NCBI GenBank assembly: GCA_014729455.1
Contig: WJJW01000025.1
Coordinates: 1-17,087 of the forward strand
Length of the DNA: 17,087 nucleotides
Direction: 5' to 3'
Source: Candidatus Eiseniibacteriota bacterium
Lineage (GTDB): Bacteria > Eisenbacteria > RBG-16-71-46 > CAIMUX01 > VGJL01
Notes under the pieces: generated by a model
What the model was told of the DNA's origin: nothing
Databases searched by the model: none
Seen by the model: the letters and a program-made list of their open reading frames with translations, nothing else
In this document: one piece after another, positions 1 to 7,050 of the stretch
Position numbering within the stretch: the stretch's first letter is position 1
Layout: every line of letters starts with the position of its first letter
Made by a program: the position numbers and the translations under genes

Positions 1-384
1 ACCGAGGCCGGCGTGTCGACCCGCTACCTGTTCGGACGCCGCCGGGCGAGCTACCGCGGCACCTATTGCTTCCCCTGCGGATACGTGGAGTTCGACGAGG
101 ATCTGCGCGAAGCGCTCGTCCGGGAAATCGAAGAAGAGACTGGTCTTCGGGTCGAAGTGGGCACGCTTCTCGCGGTCCACTCGAACTTCCACGATCCGGA
201 CCACCAGAGCGTCGGGATCTGGTTCGCCTGCGAACCGGTCGGCGGACGTTTGCGCGCCGGGGACGATCTCGATCGTCTCCGGTTCGTTCCGGCGCCTGAT
301 CCGGGTGTCCCGCTCGCCTTCCCGACCGATCGCCTCGTCCTCGCGCAGCTCGACCGGGAAGACACCGCCGAGCGGGGCCGTTGA
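1..384 (+). CDS. Nudix hydrolase, 5'-truncated by window edge
   Basis: A complete Nudix box is seen at bases 79-147: G-x5-E-x7-R-E-I-E-E-E-T-G-L, matching the family signature with all metal-binding glutamates. Nudix enzymes hydrolyse nucleoside diphosphates linked to another group, with Mg2+ or Mn2+. The frame is open to base 1 (T-E-A-G before a GTG at 13), and the strand and loop that normally precede the box are short. The true start therefore probably lies upstream of the window, and the GTG at 13 is not a convincing start. The tail ('FPTDRLVLAQL') resembles the C-terminal helix of COG1051-type ADP-ribose pyrophosphatase-like members, but substrate cannot be assigned. The stop is TGA at 382-384. 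The next gene, fbaB, starts 111 bases downstream on the same strand. Family call is sure; substrate unknown. Confidence 0.9.
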   Translation, partial: TEAGVSTRYLFGRRRASYRGTYCFPCGYVEFDEDLREALVREIEEETGLRVEVGTLLAVHSNFHDPDHQSVGIWFACEPVGGRLRAGDDLDRLRFVPAPDPGVPLAFPTDRLVLAQLDREDTAERGR

Positions 385-495
385 TCAACGCTCCTCACGC
401 TCCGCCGCGCTCTTGCCATCCGCGAACGGCGAATACTACCATGGTGGATCTTGCAGGAACGACACGAGGAAACATCGTACGGAAGGATGGAACCG

Positions 496-1551
496 ATGCC
501 AGCCAACATCCTGGAGATTCTCGGTGACGAGGCCGCGGAGCTGATCCAACGGCCCTGCACGACGATCCCGAAAGAACATCTCAACTGCCCGGGACCCGAC
601 TTCGTCGACCGGATCTACGCCCGGTCCGATCGGAACAACCGGGTTCTCGCCTCGCTCCAGCGGCTCTTCGACCATGGGCGGCTCGGAGGGAGCGGATACC
701 TCTCGATCCTCCCGGTGGATCAGGGGATCGAGCACTCGGCGGGAGCCTCGTTCGCCCCGGAGCCGATCTACTTCGATCCCGAGAACATCGTCCGGCTCGC
801 CCTCGAAGGGGGATGCAACGCGGTCGCGTCGACCTTGGGCGTTCTGGGAGCGATGTCGAGGAGCTACGCGCACAAGATCCCGTTCATCGTCAAGCTGAAC
901 CACAACGAGTTGCTCACCTATCCCAACAGCTACGACCAGCGGATGTTCGGGTCGGTCGAGCAGGCCTTCGACATGGGGGCGGTCGCCGTCGGGGCGACGA
1001 TCTACTTCGGATCGGAGGAGTCCGATCGGCAGATCGAGGAGGTCTCCCAGGCGTTCGCGCAGGCGCACGACCTCGGCATGGCCACGATCCTCTGGTGCTA
1101 TCTGCGGAACAGCGCCTTCAAGAAGGACGGGGTCGACTACCACACCGCCGCCGATCTCACGGGCCAGGCGAACCACCTCGGCGTCACGATCGAAGCCGAC
1201 ATCATCAAGCAGAAGCTGCCGACCGTCACCGGCGGCTTCACCGCGATCCAGTTCGGCAAGTCGCACCCCCGGATGTACGAGTCGCTCTGCTCCGACGATC
1301 CGCTCGACATGACCCGCTGGCAGGTCGCCAACTGCTACATGGGGAGAATCGGGCTGATCAATTCCGGAGGAGCCTCGGCGGGAGAGAGCGATCTCAAGGA
1401 AGCGGTCCGCACCGCCGTGATCAACAAGCGCGCGGGCGGGATGGGTCTGATCTCGGGCCGGAAGGCGTTCCAGCGTCCGATGCGCGACGGGATCGCGCTC
1501 TTGAACTCGATCCAGGACATCTACCTGGATCAGAACATCGAGATCGCTTGA
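496..1551 (+). CDS. fbaB: Class I fructose-bisphosphate aldolase (FbaB/DhnA family)
   Basis: This cytoplasmic enzyme cleaves fructose-1,6-bisphosphate to dihydroxyacetone phosphate and glyceraldehyde-3-phosphate, reversibly, through a Schiff base. The 351-residue product matches E. coli FbaB (about 350 residues) along its whole length, as recalled. Diagnostic stretches are 'GYLSILPVDQGIEHSAGASF' (about 67-86), 'PFIVKLNHNE' (129-138), 'VAVGATIYFGSEES' (163-176), 'WCYLRNSAFKKDGVDYH' (200-216) and 'CYMGRIGLINSGGASAGE'. K238 in 'EADIIKQK' is the likely Schiff-base lysine. The ATG at 496 was chosen because GGAAGG (481-486) lies 9 bases before it and the length then fits the family. ATGs at 451 and 487 are in frame but badly placed for that site. 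No convincing promoter was found in 385-495. Its partner in glycolysis, PPi-PFK, lies elsewhere in the window. Confidence 0.96.
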   Translation: MPANILEILGDEAAELIQRPCTTIPKEHLNCPGPDFVDRIYARSDRNNRVLASLQRLFDHGRLGGSGYLSILPVDQGIEHSAGASFAPEPIYFDPENIVRLALEGGCNAVASTLGVLGAMSRSYAHKIPFIVKLNHNELLTYPNSYDQRMFGSVEQAFDMGAVAVGATIYFGSEESDRQIEEVSQAFAQAHDLGMATILWCYLRNSAFKKDGVDYHTAADLTGQANHLGVTIEADIIKQKLPTVTGGFTAIQFGKSHPRMYESLCSDDPLDMTRWQVANCYMGRIGLINSGGASAGESDLKEAVRTAVINKRAGGMGLISGRKAFQRPMRDGIALLNSIQDIYLDQNIEIA

Positions 1552-1667
1552 GCGGGCCGAGTTGACACGCTCCCGACGATCTGGGAACGTGGTCGGTCGC
1601 TGCGAAGTCATCTGATGAATGGATACGGCGAACGCCCGACGGGCGGGCGCGTCGCGAGGAGGGATTC

Positions 1668-2168
1668 ATGGTTCACCGAATGTTGACGAAGCTTGACGAG
1701 AGGATCGGTTTCGAGCGGGCTCGCGCTCACTGCGACATCCCCTGCGGGATCTACGATCCGATCATGGCGCAGATCCCTGCTCTCACGGTCGTGCGGATGA
1801 TCGACCTCATGACCGAGTTCGCGGCGGATCACAAGGACAAGGACCTCGAGTACCACAACACGATGTCGCGCTACATCGAGGTCAAGGAAGAACACGCGGA
1901 GCGCGTGAAGCACGAGGTCCGCGTGATCTGGGGCGACTACATCAAGCCGCACCACGTCGAGAAGCACCCCGAGGTGCACGGGATCACGCACAAGATCATG
2001 CAGCTCGGCTCCAAGTGCCGCCAGACCGCCGACCGCGAAGCCGCGGTGCAGCTCGTCGCGGCGGTCAACGAATTCGCCGAGCTCTTCTGGAAGACCAAGG
2101 AGGTCGCCACGAAGCGGGCGAAGGCGCCGTACGCGCCGGGTCTCGAGCTGGTCTACCCGGCCCTCTAG
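1668..2168 (+). CDS. sodN: Nickel superoxide dismutase precursor
   Basis: Ni-SOD converts superoxide to O2 and H2O2 in the cytoplasm. The nickel hook is intact: residues 21-31 read HCDIPCGIYDP, giving mature His1, Cys2, Cys6 and Tyr9. The 20-residue leader (MVHRMLTKLDERIGFERARA) must be removed so that His1 becomes the N-terminus, which is the job of SodX encoded next. Further family landmarks are 'VRVIWGDYIKPHHVEKHPEVH' (about 84-104) and 'ELFWKTKEV' (about 139-147). The mature chain would be 146 residues against about 117 in Streptomyces. The excess is largely a C-terminal tail after 'FWKTKEV', ending ELVYPAL. The ATG at 1668 has GAGGAGGG 4 bases upstream; the ATG at 1680 is 16 bases away and less likely. 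Ni-SOD is best known from Streptomyces and marine cyanobacteria. Confidence 0.96.
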   Translation: MVHRMLTKLDERIGFERARAHCDIPCGIYDPIMAQIPALTVVRMIDLMTEFAADHKDKDLEYHNTMSRYIEVKEEHAERVKHEVRVIWGDYIKPHHVEKHPEVHGITHKIMQLGSKCRQTADREAAVQLVAAVNEFAELFWKTKEVATKRAKAPYAPGLELVYPAL

Positions 2169-2191
2169 AGACGGCGGCCGCCTGCGCCGCC

Positions 2192-2197
2192 GGGAGG
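2192..2197 (+). promoter_or_regulatory. Shine-Dalgarno of sodX
   Basis: GGGAGG lies 24 bases after the sodN stop and is the only strong ribosome-binding site near the sodX N-terminus. The codon at normal distance (ATC at 2204) is not a standard start. The site therefore argues for initiation at a non-AUG codon, or for a mutated or mis-sequenced start. Confidence 0.55.
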
Positions 2198-2203
2198 AAC
2201 CGC

Positions 2204-2506
2204 ATCGTCCGGCTGCTCCGCGTGACCGGCACGAGCTTGATGCCGGACTACCGAGATGGGGATTTTGTGCTCGTGTCCAGAATCCCCTATCTTGTCCGTT
2301 CTGTGAAGGTCGGGGACGTCGTCGCCTTCCGAGACGACCTGCATGGACTCCTGATCAAGCGGGTGACGGAGGTCTCCCCCGACCGACGTAGAGCGGTCGT
2401 CCGGGGCACCCATGAGGAGAGCCTCGACAGCCGCGCCCTCGGCCCGATCCAGGTGCGCGCGATCCTCGGGACCGTCGTTTGGCACATCCGCAAGACGAGG
2501 AGATGA
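2204..2506 (+). CDS. sodX: Ni-SOD maturation protease SodX (S26 signal-peptidase-like)
   Basis: SodX-type S26 peptidases trim the SodN leader. With residue 1 set at base 2204, the catalytic serine is S11 in 'VTGTSLMPDYRDGDFVLV' and the general-base lysine is K52 in 'LLIKRVTEV'. The third S26 box follows as 'RGTHEESLDSRALGPI', and the end ('ILGTVVWHIRK') also fits. No transmembrane segment is seen, in keeping with a cytoplasmic processing enzyme. The start is a problem: GGGAGG at 2192-2197 points to base 2204 (6-base spacing), but the codon there is ATC. CTG at 2213 is 15 bases from that site. GTG at 2222 is 24 bases away and would remove the strand before the serine box. The in-frame ATG at 2015 would overlap sodN by 154 bases. 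Stop is TGA 2504-2506. Family call is strong; start is uncertain. Confidence 0.88.
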   Translation: MVRLLRVTGTSLMPDYRDGDFVLVSRIPYLVRSVKVGDVVAFRDDLHGLLIKRVTEVSPDRRRAVVRGTHEESLDSRALGPIQVRAILGTVVWHIRKTRR

Positions 2507-2510
2507 GCGA

Positions 2511-3893
2511 ATGGACCGCTTCGTTCGTCGCGCACTGGTCTTCCTGGTCGGAGCCGCACTCTTCGCATGCATGGGCTGTGGTGACGATGACGACGGGGAT
2601 CCGACCTGTCCTTCCTGCACGAACACGATCATCGTTCTCCCGGACGGATCGGGCGACGCTCCGACCATCCAGGCGGCGATCGACGCCGTCGACTCGCTCG
2701 GCACGATCCTGCTGGGAGACGGCGTCTTTCGCGGTGCGGGGAATCACAGCCTGGTGCTCGGCGGCAAGGCCCCGACGATCCGCTCGCAGAGCGGATCGGC
2801 CGCCATGTGCACGATCGACTGCGGCGGACCCGAGGAGGAGATGCGTTGGGGGATCGCGTTCCGCGCCGGGGAGGACGGGGCGATCCTGAGCAAGCTCACG
2901 ATCCGCGGCGCGTCGATCGGGGCGGTCCTCTGCGAGAGGGTCTCGGTGAACATCCTCGGGTGTCATTTCCGGGAGAACGAGGCGACCCTCGGCGGGGCGA
3001 TCTCCTGTACGGACGGCGGCGTCACCGCGATCCGCGATTGTCGGTTCGAGGCGAACGAAGCGCAGGGTGGCGGAGCGATCTGGTGTCAGTACGCCGATCC
3101 GTGGATCACCAACTGCCGCTTCGACGGAAACGTCGCGGCCGCCGTCGGTGGAGCGATCGCCGGGCAGAGCGCCTCCCCGATGATCCGGACCTGCGACTTC
3201 TTCGAGAATCGAGCCGGCGAGGCCGGCGGAGCGCTCCAGTTCCTCTACGGCTCACCGGTGCTCCACGACCTCCTGATCGAGGCGAACCGTGCCGGCGCCC
3301 TCGGCGGAGGGATCCTGGTCGAGGACGCGGTCGCGCCGCGGATCGAGAGCTGCCTGATCGTCGGCAACGAAGCGGCCTCTTCCGCCGGTCTCCATGCGGC
3401 CGGACCCTGCTCCATCCGGCGTTGCACGATCGCCTGGAACGAGGCCGCGGAGGCCGGCGGGGGGTGCGGGTTCTCCGGGCCCGTGAGCGTGAGCGAATGC
3501 ACGATCGCCGGCAATCTCGCCGTCGAAGGCGGCGGGATCGTCGTGGGCGGCGACGCGACCATCGATCTGACGCGGACCATCATCGCGTTCAGCCGCACCG
3601 GCGCGGCGATCCGGATCTTCGGCGCGGGGACGATCTCCATCGCCTGCTGCGACCTCTTCGGCAACGACGGCGGCGATTGGACCGGCCCGATCGCCGATCT
3701 CCTCGGGACCGACGGGAACCTCTCCGCGGATCCCCTCTTCTGCGACGGCACCCCGGCCAGCTTCGCCCTGCGCGCCGACTCGCCTTGCCTCGGCGCCCCC
3801 TGCGGGAGGATCGGAGCCTGGGAACAGGGTTGCCTGCCCGGCCCCAACGCGGCCGACGCGCCGGCTCTAACGACCGGAATTCTAGCGAATTGA
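2511..3893 (+). CDS. Right-handed beta-helix lipoprotein
   Basis: The 460-residue product starts with a positively charged n-region and hydrophobic core (MDRFVRRALVFLVGAALFAC), then a second cysteine at 23 followed by a run of aspartates. Either C20 (LFAC) or C23 (CMGC) could be the lipidated cysteine, so a lipoprotein facing the periplasm or cell surface is likely. Residues about 46-62 hold 'GSGDAPTIQAAIDAV', a common opening of parallel beta-helix proteins. The body is a series of roughly 22-24 residue coils such as 'CRFEANEAQGGGAIWC' and 'CDFFENRAGEAGGALQF', resembling Pmp-like / choice-of-anchor Q proteins. Substrate or binding partner is unknown. GAGGAG at 2497-2502 precedes the ATG by 8 bases. 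The start is 4 bases after the sodX stop, so co-transcription with sodNX is likely, though a functional link is not obvious. Confidence 0.85.
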   Translation: MDRFVRRALVFLVGAALFACMGCGDDDDGDPTCPSCTNTIIVLPDGSGDAPTIQAAIDAVDSLGTILLGDGVFRGAGNHSLVLGGKAPTIRSQSGSAAMCTIDCGGPEEEMRWGIAFRAGEDGAILSKLTIRGASIGAVLCERVSVNILGCHFRENEATLGGAISCTDGGVTAIRDCRFEANEAQGGGAIWCQYADPWITNCRFDGNVAAAVGGAIAGQSASPMIRTCDFFENRAGEAGGALQFLYGSPVLHDLLIEANRAGALGGGILVEDAVAPRIESCLIVGNEAASSAGLHAAGPCSIRRCTIAWNEAAEAGGGCGFSGPVSVSECTIAGNLAVEGGGIVVGGDATIDLTRTIIAFSRTGAAIRIFGAGTISIACCDLFGNDGGDWTGPIADLLGTDGNLSADPLFCDGTPASFALRADSPCLGAPCGRIGAWEQGCLPGPNAADAPALTTGILAN

Positions 3894-3917
3894 CAGATCC
3901 CGCCGGACCGCTATACT
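3890..3917 (+). promoter_or_regulatory. Sigma-70-type promoter for ileS-valS-mop
   Basis: TTGACA at 3890-3895 (6 of 6 to consensus) and TATACT at 3912-3917 (5 of 6) are separated by 16 bases. Transcription would start near 3924, leaving a leader of about 124 bases before the ileS ATG. The -35 box contains the stop codon of the upstream lipoprotein gene (TGA 3891-3893). Confidence 0.75.
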
Positions 3918-3927
3918 CGACCACTCC

Positions 3928-3942
3928 CACGGCTGAGCCGTG
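3928..3942 (+). other. Hairpin at the 5' end of the ileS leader
   Basis: CACGGC-TGA-GCCGTG forms a perfect 6-bp stem with a 3-base loop, beginning about 4 bases after the predicted transcription start. It has no following T-run, so it is not a classic terminator. It could stabilise the 5' end or be chance. No T-box consensus (a TGGNACCGCG-like element) is seen in the rest of the leader. Confidence 0.4.
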
Positions 3943-4047
3943 CTCGGCCCGGTCGATTCGACGCCGCACCGAAGGAACGTCCGCGGTCCGCGGCCTCGAG
4001 CCGATCGGGCCATGACCTCAACACCACGTCTCTCATAGGAACCGAAG

Positions 4048-7000
4048 ATGGCCGACAAAAAGAACGTCTACAAGGACACCCTGAACCTCCCCAGGACCGC
4101 CTTCGACATGCGCGCCGGTCTGCTGAAGAAGGAGCCCGCGATCCAGGAGAAGTGGCGCAACGACGGCCTGTACCACCGCATCCGCCAGGCGCGCAAAGGA
4201 GCTCCGCGGTTCCTGCTCCACGACGGCCCCCCGTACGCGAACGGGAACATCCACATGGGGACCGGGCTGAACAAGGTCCTGAAAGACATCGTCGTCCGGG
4301 TCAAGACGATGACCGGCCACGACTCCCGCTACCTTCCCGGCTGGGACTGCCATGGGCTGCCGATCGAGCAGCGGGTCCTCGACGAGCTGGGCCGCGCCGC
4401 CGCCGGGATGGAGCCGATGGAGATCCGCAAGCGCTGCCACGACTACGCCGCCCGGTTCGCGAAGCTGCAATCGGAGCAGTTCCAGCGGCTCGGAGTGCTC
4501 GGCGAGTTCGAGGAGCCGTACATCACGATGGACCCGGCCTACGAGGCCGACACGATCGAGGTCTTCGCACGCCTCATCGAACGGAACGTCGTCTACCGCC
4601 AGCTCAAGCCGGTCCATTGGTCGATCGAGAACAAGACCGCGCTCGCCGACGCCGAGCTCGAATACCACGACCGCGACGACCTGAGCATCTACGTCGCCCT
4701 TCCGATCGACGGCAAAGCCGACGGGATCCCGCATCGCCCGGGAGATTCGATCCGCCTGATGGTCTGGACGACCACCCCGTGGACCCTCCCCGCGAACGAG
4801 GCGGTCGCGGTCCATCCGAAGTTCGCCTACGCGGCGGTGCATGCCGAGACCAAGGACGGTCCGATGACGTTCCTCGTCGCCGAGGACCTCCTCGCGACCG
4901 TCGCCGGCGTCCTCGGCGGCGGCTCCGACCCCTGGCTCTCCGCCCACGAGGTCGTCGGCCGGATCACCGGCGCGGAGTTGCTGGAGATCGCGCCGACCTA
5001 CGCCCATCCGATCCATCCGGGGAAGAGCTGCCCCGTCGTCCCGGCGCTCTACGTCACCCTCGATCAGGGGACCGGCCTCGTCCACACCGCCCCGGGTCAC
5101 GGCGCCGAGGACTACGCCACGGGTCGTTCGGTCGGGCTTCCGATCAACTGCCCCGTCCGCGAGGACGGCACCTTCGACGAGACCGTTCCCGAGTGGCTGC
5201 GCGGCGTCCTGGTCTGGGACGCCAACACGAAGATCCTCGAGCGGCTCGGCCAGGATCGCCTGCTCGCCCACACCGAGAAGATCCGGCACTCCTACCCGCA
5301 CGACTGGCGGTCGAAGGGCCCCACGATCTTCCGCGCGACGAAGCAGTGGTTCATCTCGGTCGATCGCGATCTGGCCGATGGGGGGGCTTCCCTTCGCGCC
5401 CGCGCCCTCGACGTCTGCGGCAGGGACAAGCCCGATGGCGGGGTCGAGTTCATTCCCGGCTGGGGCCGCAGCCGGATCCTCGGAATGCTGGAGTCACGTC
5501 CCGACTGGTGCATCTCGCGCCAGCGCGCCTGGGGTCTGCCGATCCCGGTCTTCTACAACGAGGACGGCGATCCGCTGCTGACGCAGCGCAGCGTCCGGGC
5601 CGTCGCCGCCGCGTTCCGTCAGCACGGATCGAACTCCTGGTTCACGCTCTCGCCGGACCAGCTCCTGCCCGGCTACGCTCCCGAGGAGGACCCCGATCTC
5701 GAGGCTCCCGACCGCTTCCCGATCGGAGACCTCACCCCGGGCCGCGACATCTTCGACGTCTGGTTCGAATCGGGATCGAGCTGGTATTCGGCCGCGATCG
5801 GACGGGGGCTGACCGACCGGATCCCGGTCGACCTCTACCTCGAGGGATCCGACCAGCACCGCGGCTGGTTCCAGCTCTCGCTCCTGCCGGCCCTCGGCAC
5901 GCAAGGGGTCCCCCCGTACGAGACCGTCCTGACCCACGGCTTCGTCGTCACCGAGGACGGACACAAGATGAGCAAATCGCTCGGCAACGCGATCGACATC
6001 ATCGAGCAGCTCCAGAAGCGCGGCGCCGACATCCTGCGGCTCTGGTCCGCCAGCCAGAACTACCACGACGACATCCGCTGCTCCGAGTCGTTGATCGCCC
6101 AGTCGGAGGACGCCTATCGGAAGATCCGCAACACGCTCCGGTTCCTGATGGGATCCTGCAACGACTTCGATCCGGCGCGCCACGCCGTCCCGTCGCGCGA
6201 GCGCTCGCTCGACCACTGGATGCGGATGGAGCTGCACCGCATGATCCGGGACGTGCGCCGGGCCTACGACGGCTACGAGTTCCACAAGGCGGCCCGCCTG
6301 ATCTACGAGTTCTGCACGGTCGAGGCCTCGAGCATCTACCTCGCCGCGGTGAAGGACCGGCTGTACTGCGAGGCGCCGGACGCGCCACGGCGGCGAGCGA
6401 GCCAGACGGTGATCCACGAGACGCTCGTCGCTCTGGTCAAGCTCCTGGCGCCGATCATCCCGCACACGTGCGACGAGGCGTGGGGCCACATCCCCGCGCT
6501 CAGCCCGGACGAGCCGGACAACGTCCACCTCGCCCTGCTGCCCGATCCGGACGACGCTCTCGTCGCCGAGGCGACCGATCCCGGGCCGAGCTACGTCGGG
6601 ATCGCCGCGTTCTCCAAGCGCAAGGGGGATCCCGGCGCCGCTTGGATCTGGCGGGAGCTGTTCGCCTTGCGCACGTCCGGGCTCCTGAAGCTCGAGGGGA
6701 TCCGAAACTCGGGCGTGAAGGACCCGCTCGACACCGAAGCGGTCTTTCACGTCGCCTCGCGTTACAAGAGCGTCGAGACCCTCCTCGAGGAACACATCAC
6801 CGATCTCGAGGATCTCCTCGGCGTGGGGTACGCGCGCGTCGATCGGGTCGACAAGCTCGATTACGACGCCGCCGTGCTCGTGCGGGTCGTCGACACGCGC
6901 GAGATGTACCCGCGCTGCGCGCGGAGCTGGAAGCGGCGTCCGGACGTGGGGAGCGATCCCGACTTCCCCGACCTGTCCGCGCGCGACGCGGCGGCGGTAC

Positions 7001-7050
7001 GGACGATTCGCGAGGCCCGCGAGCACGGGGAGGAGGGAAGCCAACGATGA
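4048..7050 (+). CDS. ileS: Isoleucyl-tRNA synthetase
   Basis: This class Ia synthetase charges tRNA-Ile. The 1000-residue protein shows the HIGH-box variant HMGT at 69-72 within 'PPYANGNIHMGTGLNK' and KMSKS at 640-644 ('EDGHKMSKSLGNAID'). The CP1 editing domain is marked by 'WTTTPWTLPAN' (about 240-250) and 'HTAPGHGAEDY' (346-356, with D355 the likely conserved editing aspartate). The tRNA-binding and anticodon domain follows. The C-terminal zinc knuckle is degenerate: the usual CxxC...CxxC is here C957-x2-S960 ... S977-x2-D980, with spacing kept. At 1000 residues it is longer than E. coli IleS (938). The ATG at 4048 follows AGGA (4037-4040). The gene has its own promoter at 3890-3917, and its TGA overlaps the valS ATG. 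Confidence 0.97.
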   Translation: MADKKNVYKDTLNLPRTAFDMRAGLLKKEPAIQEKWRNDGLYHRIRQARKGAPRFLLHDGPPYANGNIHMGTGLNKVLKDIVVRVKTMTGHDSRYLPGWDCHGLPIEQRVLDELGRAAAGMEPMEIRKRCHDYAARFAKLQSEQFQRLGVLGEFEEPYITMDPAYEADTIEVFARLIERNVVYRQLKPVHWSIENKTALADAELEYHDRDDLSIYVALPIDGKADGIPHRPGDSIRLMVWTTTPWTLPANEAVAVHPKFAYAAVHAETKDGPMTFLVAEDLLATVAGVLGGGSDPWLSAHEVVGRITGAELLEIAPTYAHPIHPGKSCPVVPALYVTLDQGTGLVHTAPGHGAEDYATGRSVGLPINCPVREDGTFDETVPEWLRGVLVWDANTKILERLGQDRLLAHTEKIRHSYPHDWRSKGPTIFRATKQWFISVDRDLADGGASLRARALDVCGRDKPDGGVEFIPGWGRSRILGMLESRPDWCISRQRAWGLPIPVFYNEDGDPLLTQRSVRAVAAAFRQHGSNSWFTLSPDQLLPGYAPEEDPDLEAPDRFPIGDLTPGRDIFDVWFESGSSWYSAAIGRGLTDRIPVDLYLEGSDQHRGWFQLSLLPALGTQGVPPYETVLTHGFVVTEDGHKMSKSLGNAIDIIEQLQKRGADILRLWSASQNYHDDIRCSESLIAQSEDAYRKIRNTLRFLMGSCNDFDPARHAVPSRERSLDHWMRMELHRMIRDVRRAYDGYEFHKAARLIYEFCTVEASSIYLAAVKDRLYCEAPDAPRRRASQTVIHETLVALVKLLAPIIPHTCDEAWGHIPALSPDEPDNVHLALLPDPDDALVAEATDPGPSYVGIAAFSKRKGDPGAAWIWRELFALRTSGLLKLEGIRNSGVKDPLDTEAVFHVASRYKSVETLLEEHITDLEDLLGVGYARVDRVDKLDYDAAVLVRVVDTREMYPRCARSWKRRPDVGSDPDFPDLSARDAAAVRTIREAREHGEEGSQR

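Noticed and set aside
379..390. Perfect palindrome CGTTGATCAACG across the Nudix stop codon, resembling FNR half-sites
   Set aside because: The TTGA/TCAA halves have no N6 spacing between them as FNR needs, and 12-base palindromes occur by chance; no supporting promoter was seen.
451..495. Longer N-terminus for the aldolase from ATG 451 or 487
   Set aside because: GGAAGG at 481-486 has proper spacing only to ATG 496, and the family length and N-terminus fit that start.
1562..1615. Promoter for sodN: TTGACA at 1562-1567, or sigma-E-like GGAACGT (1584) with TCTGA (1611)
   Set aside because: TTGACA has no -10 at 16-18 bases. The GGAACGT/TCTGA pair has a 20-base spacer, longer than the usual 15-19 of sigma-E promoters.
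2640..3850. Tandem DNA repeat in the lipoprotein gene
   Set aside because: The repetition (GGAI, NEA, GGG motifs) is at the protein level with divergent codons, as expected of beta-helix coils, and is not a DNA tandem array.
3924..4047. T-box riboswitch upstream of ileS
   Set aside because: No TGGNACCGCG-like T-box element or terminator/antiterminator pair can be found in the leader.
4152..7046. Upstream extension of the valS frame through all of ileS
   Set aside because: The frame lacks stops, but its translation is arginine/proline-rich shadow of ileS; ValS homology and a ribosome-binding site begin at 7047.
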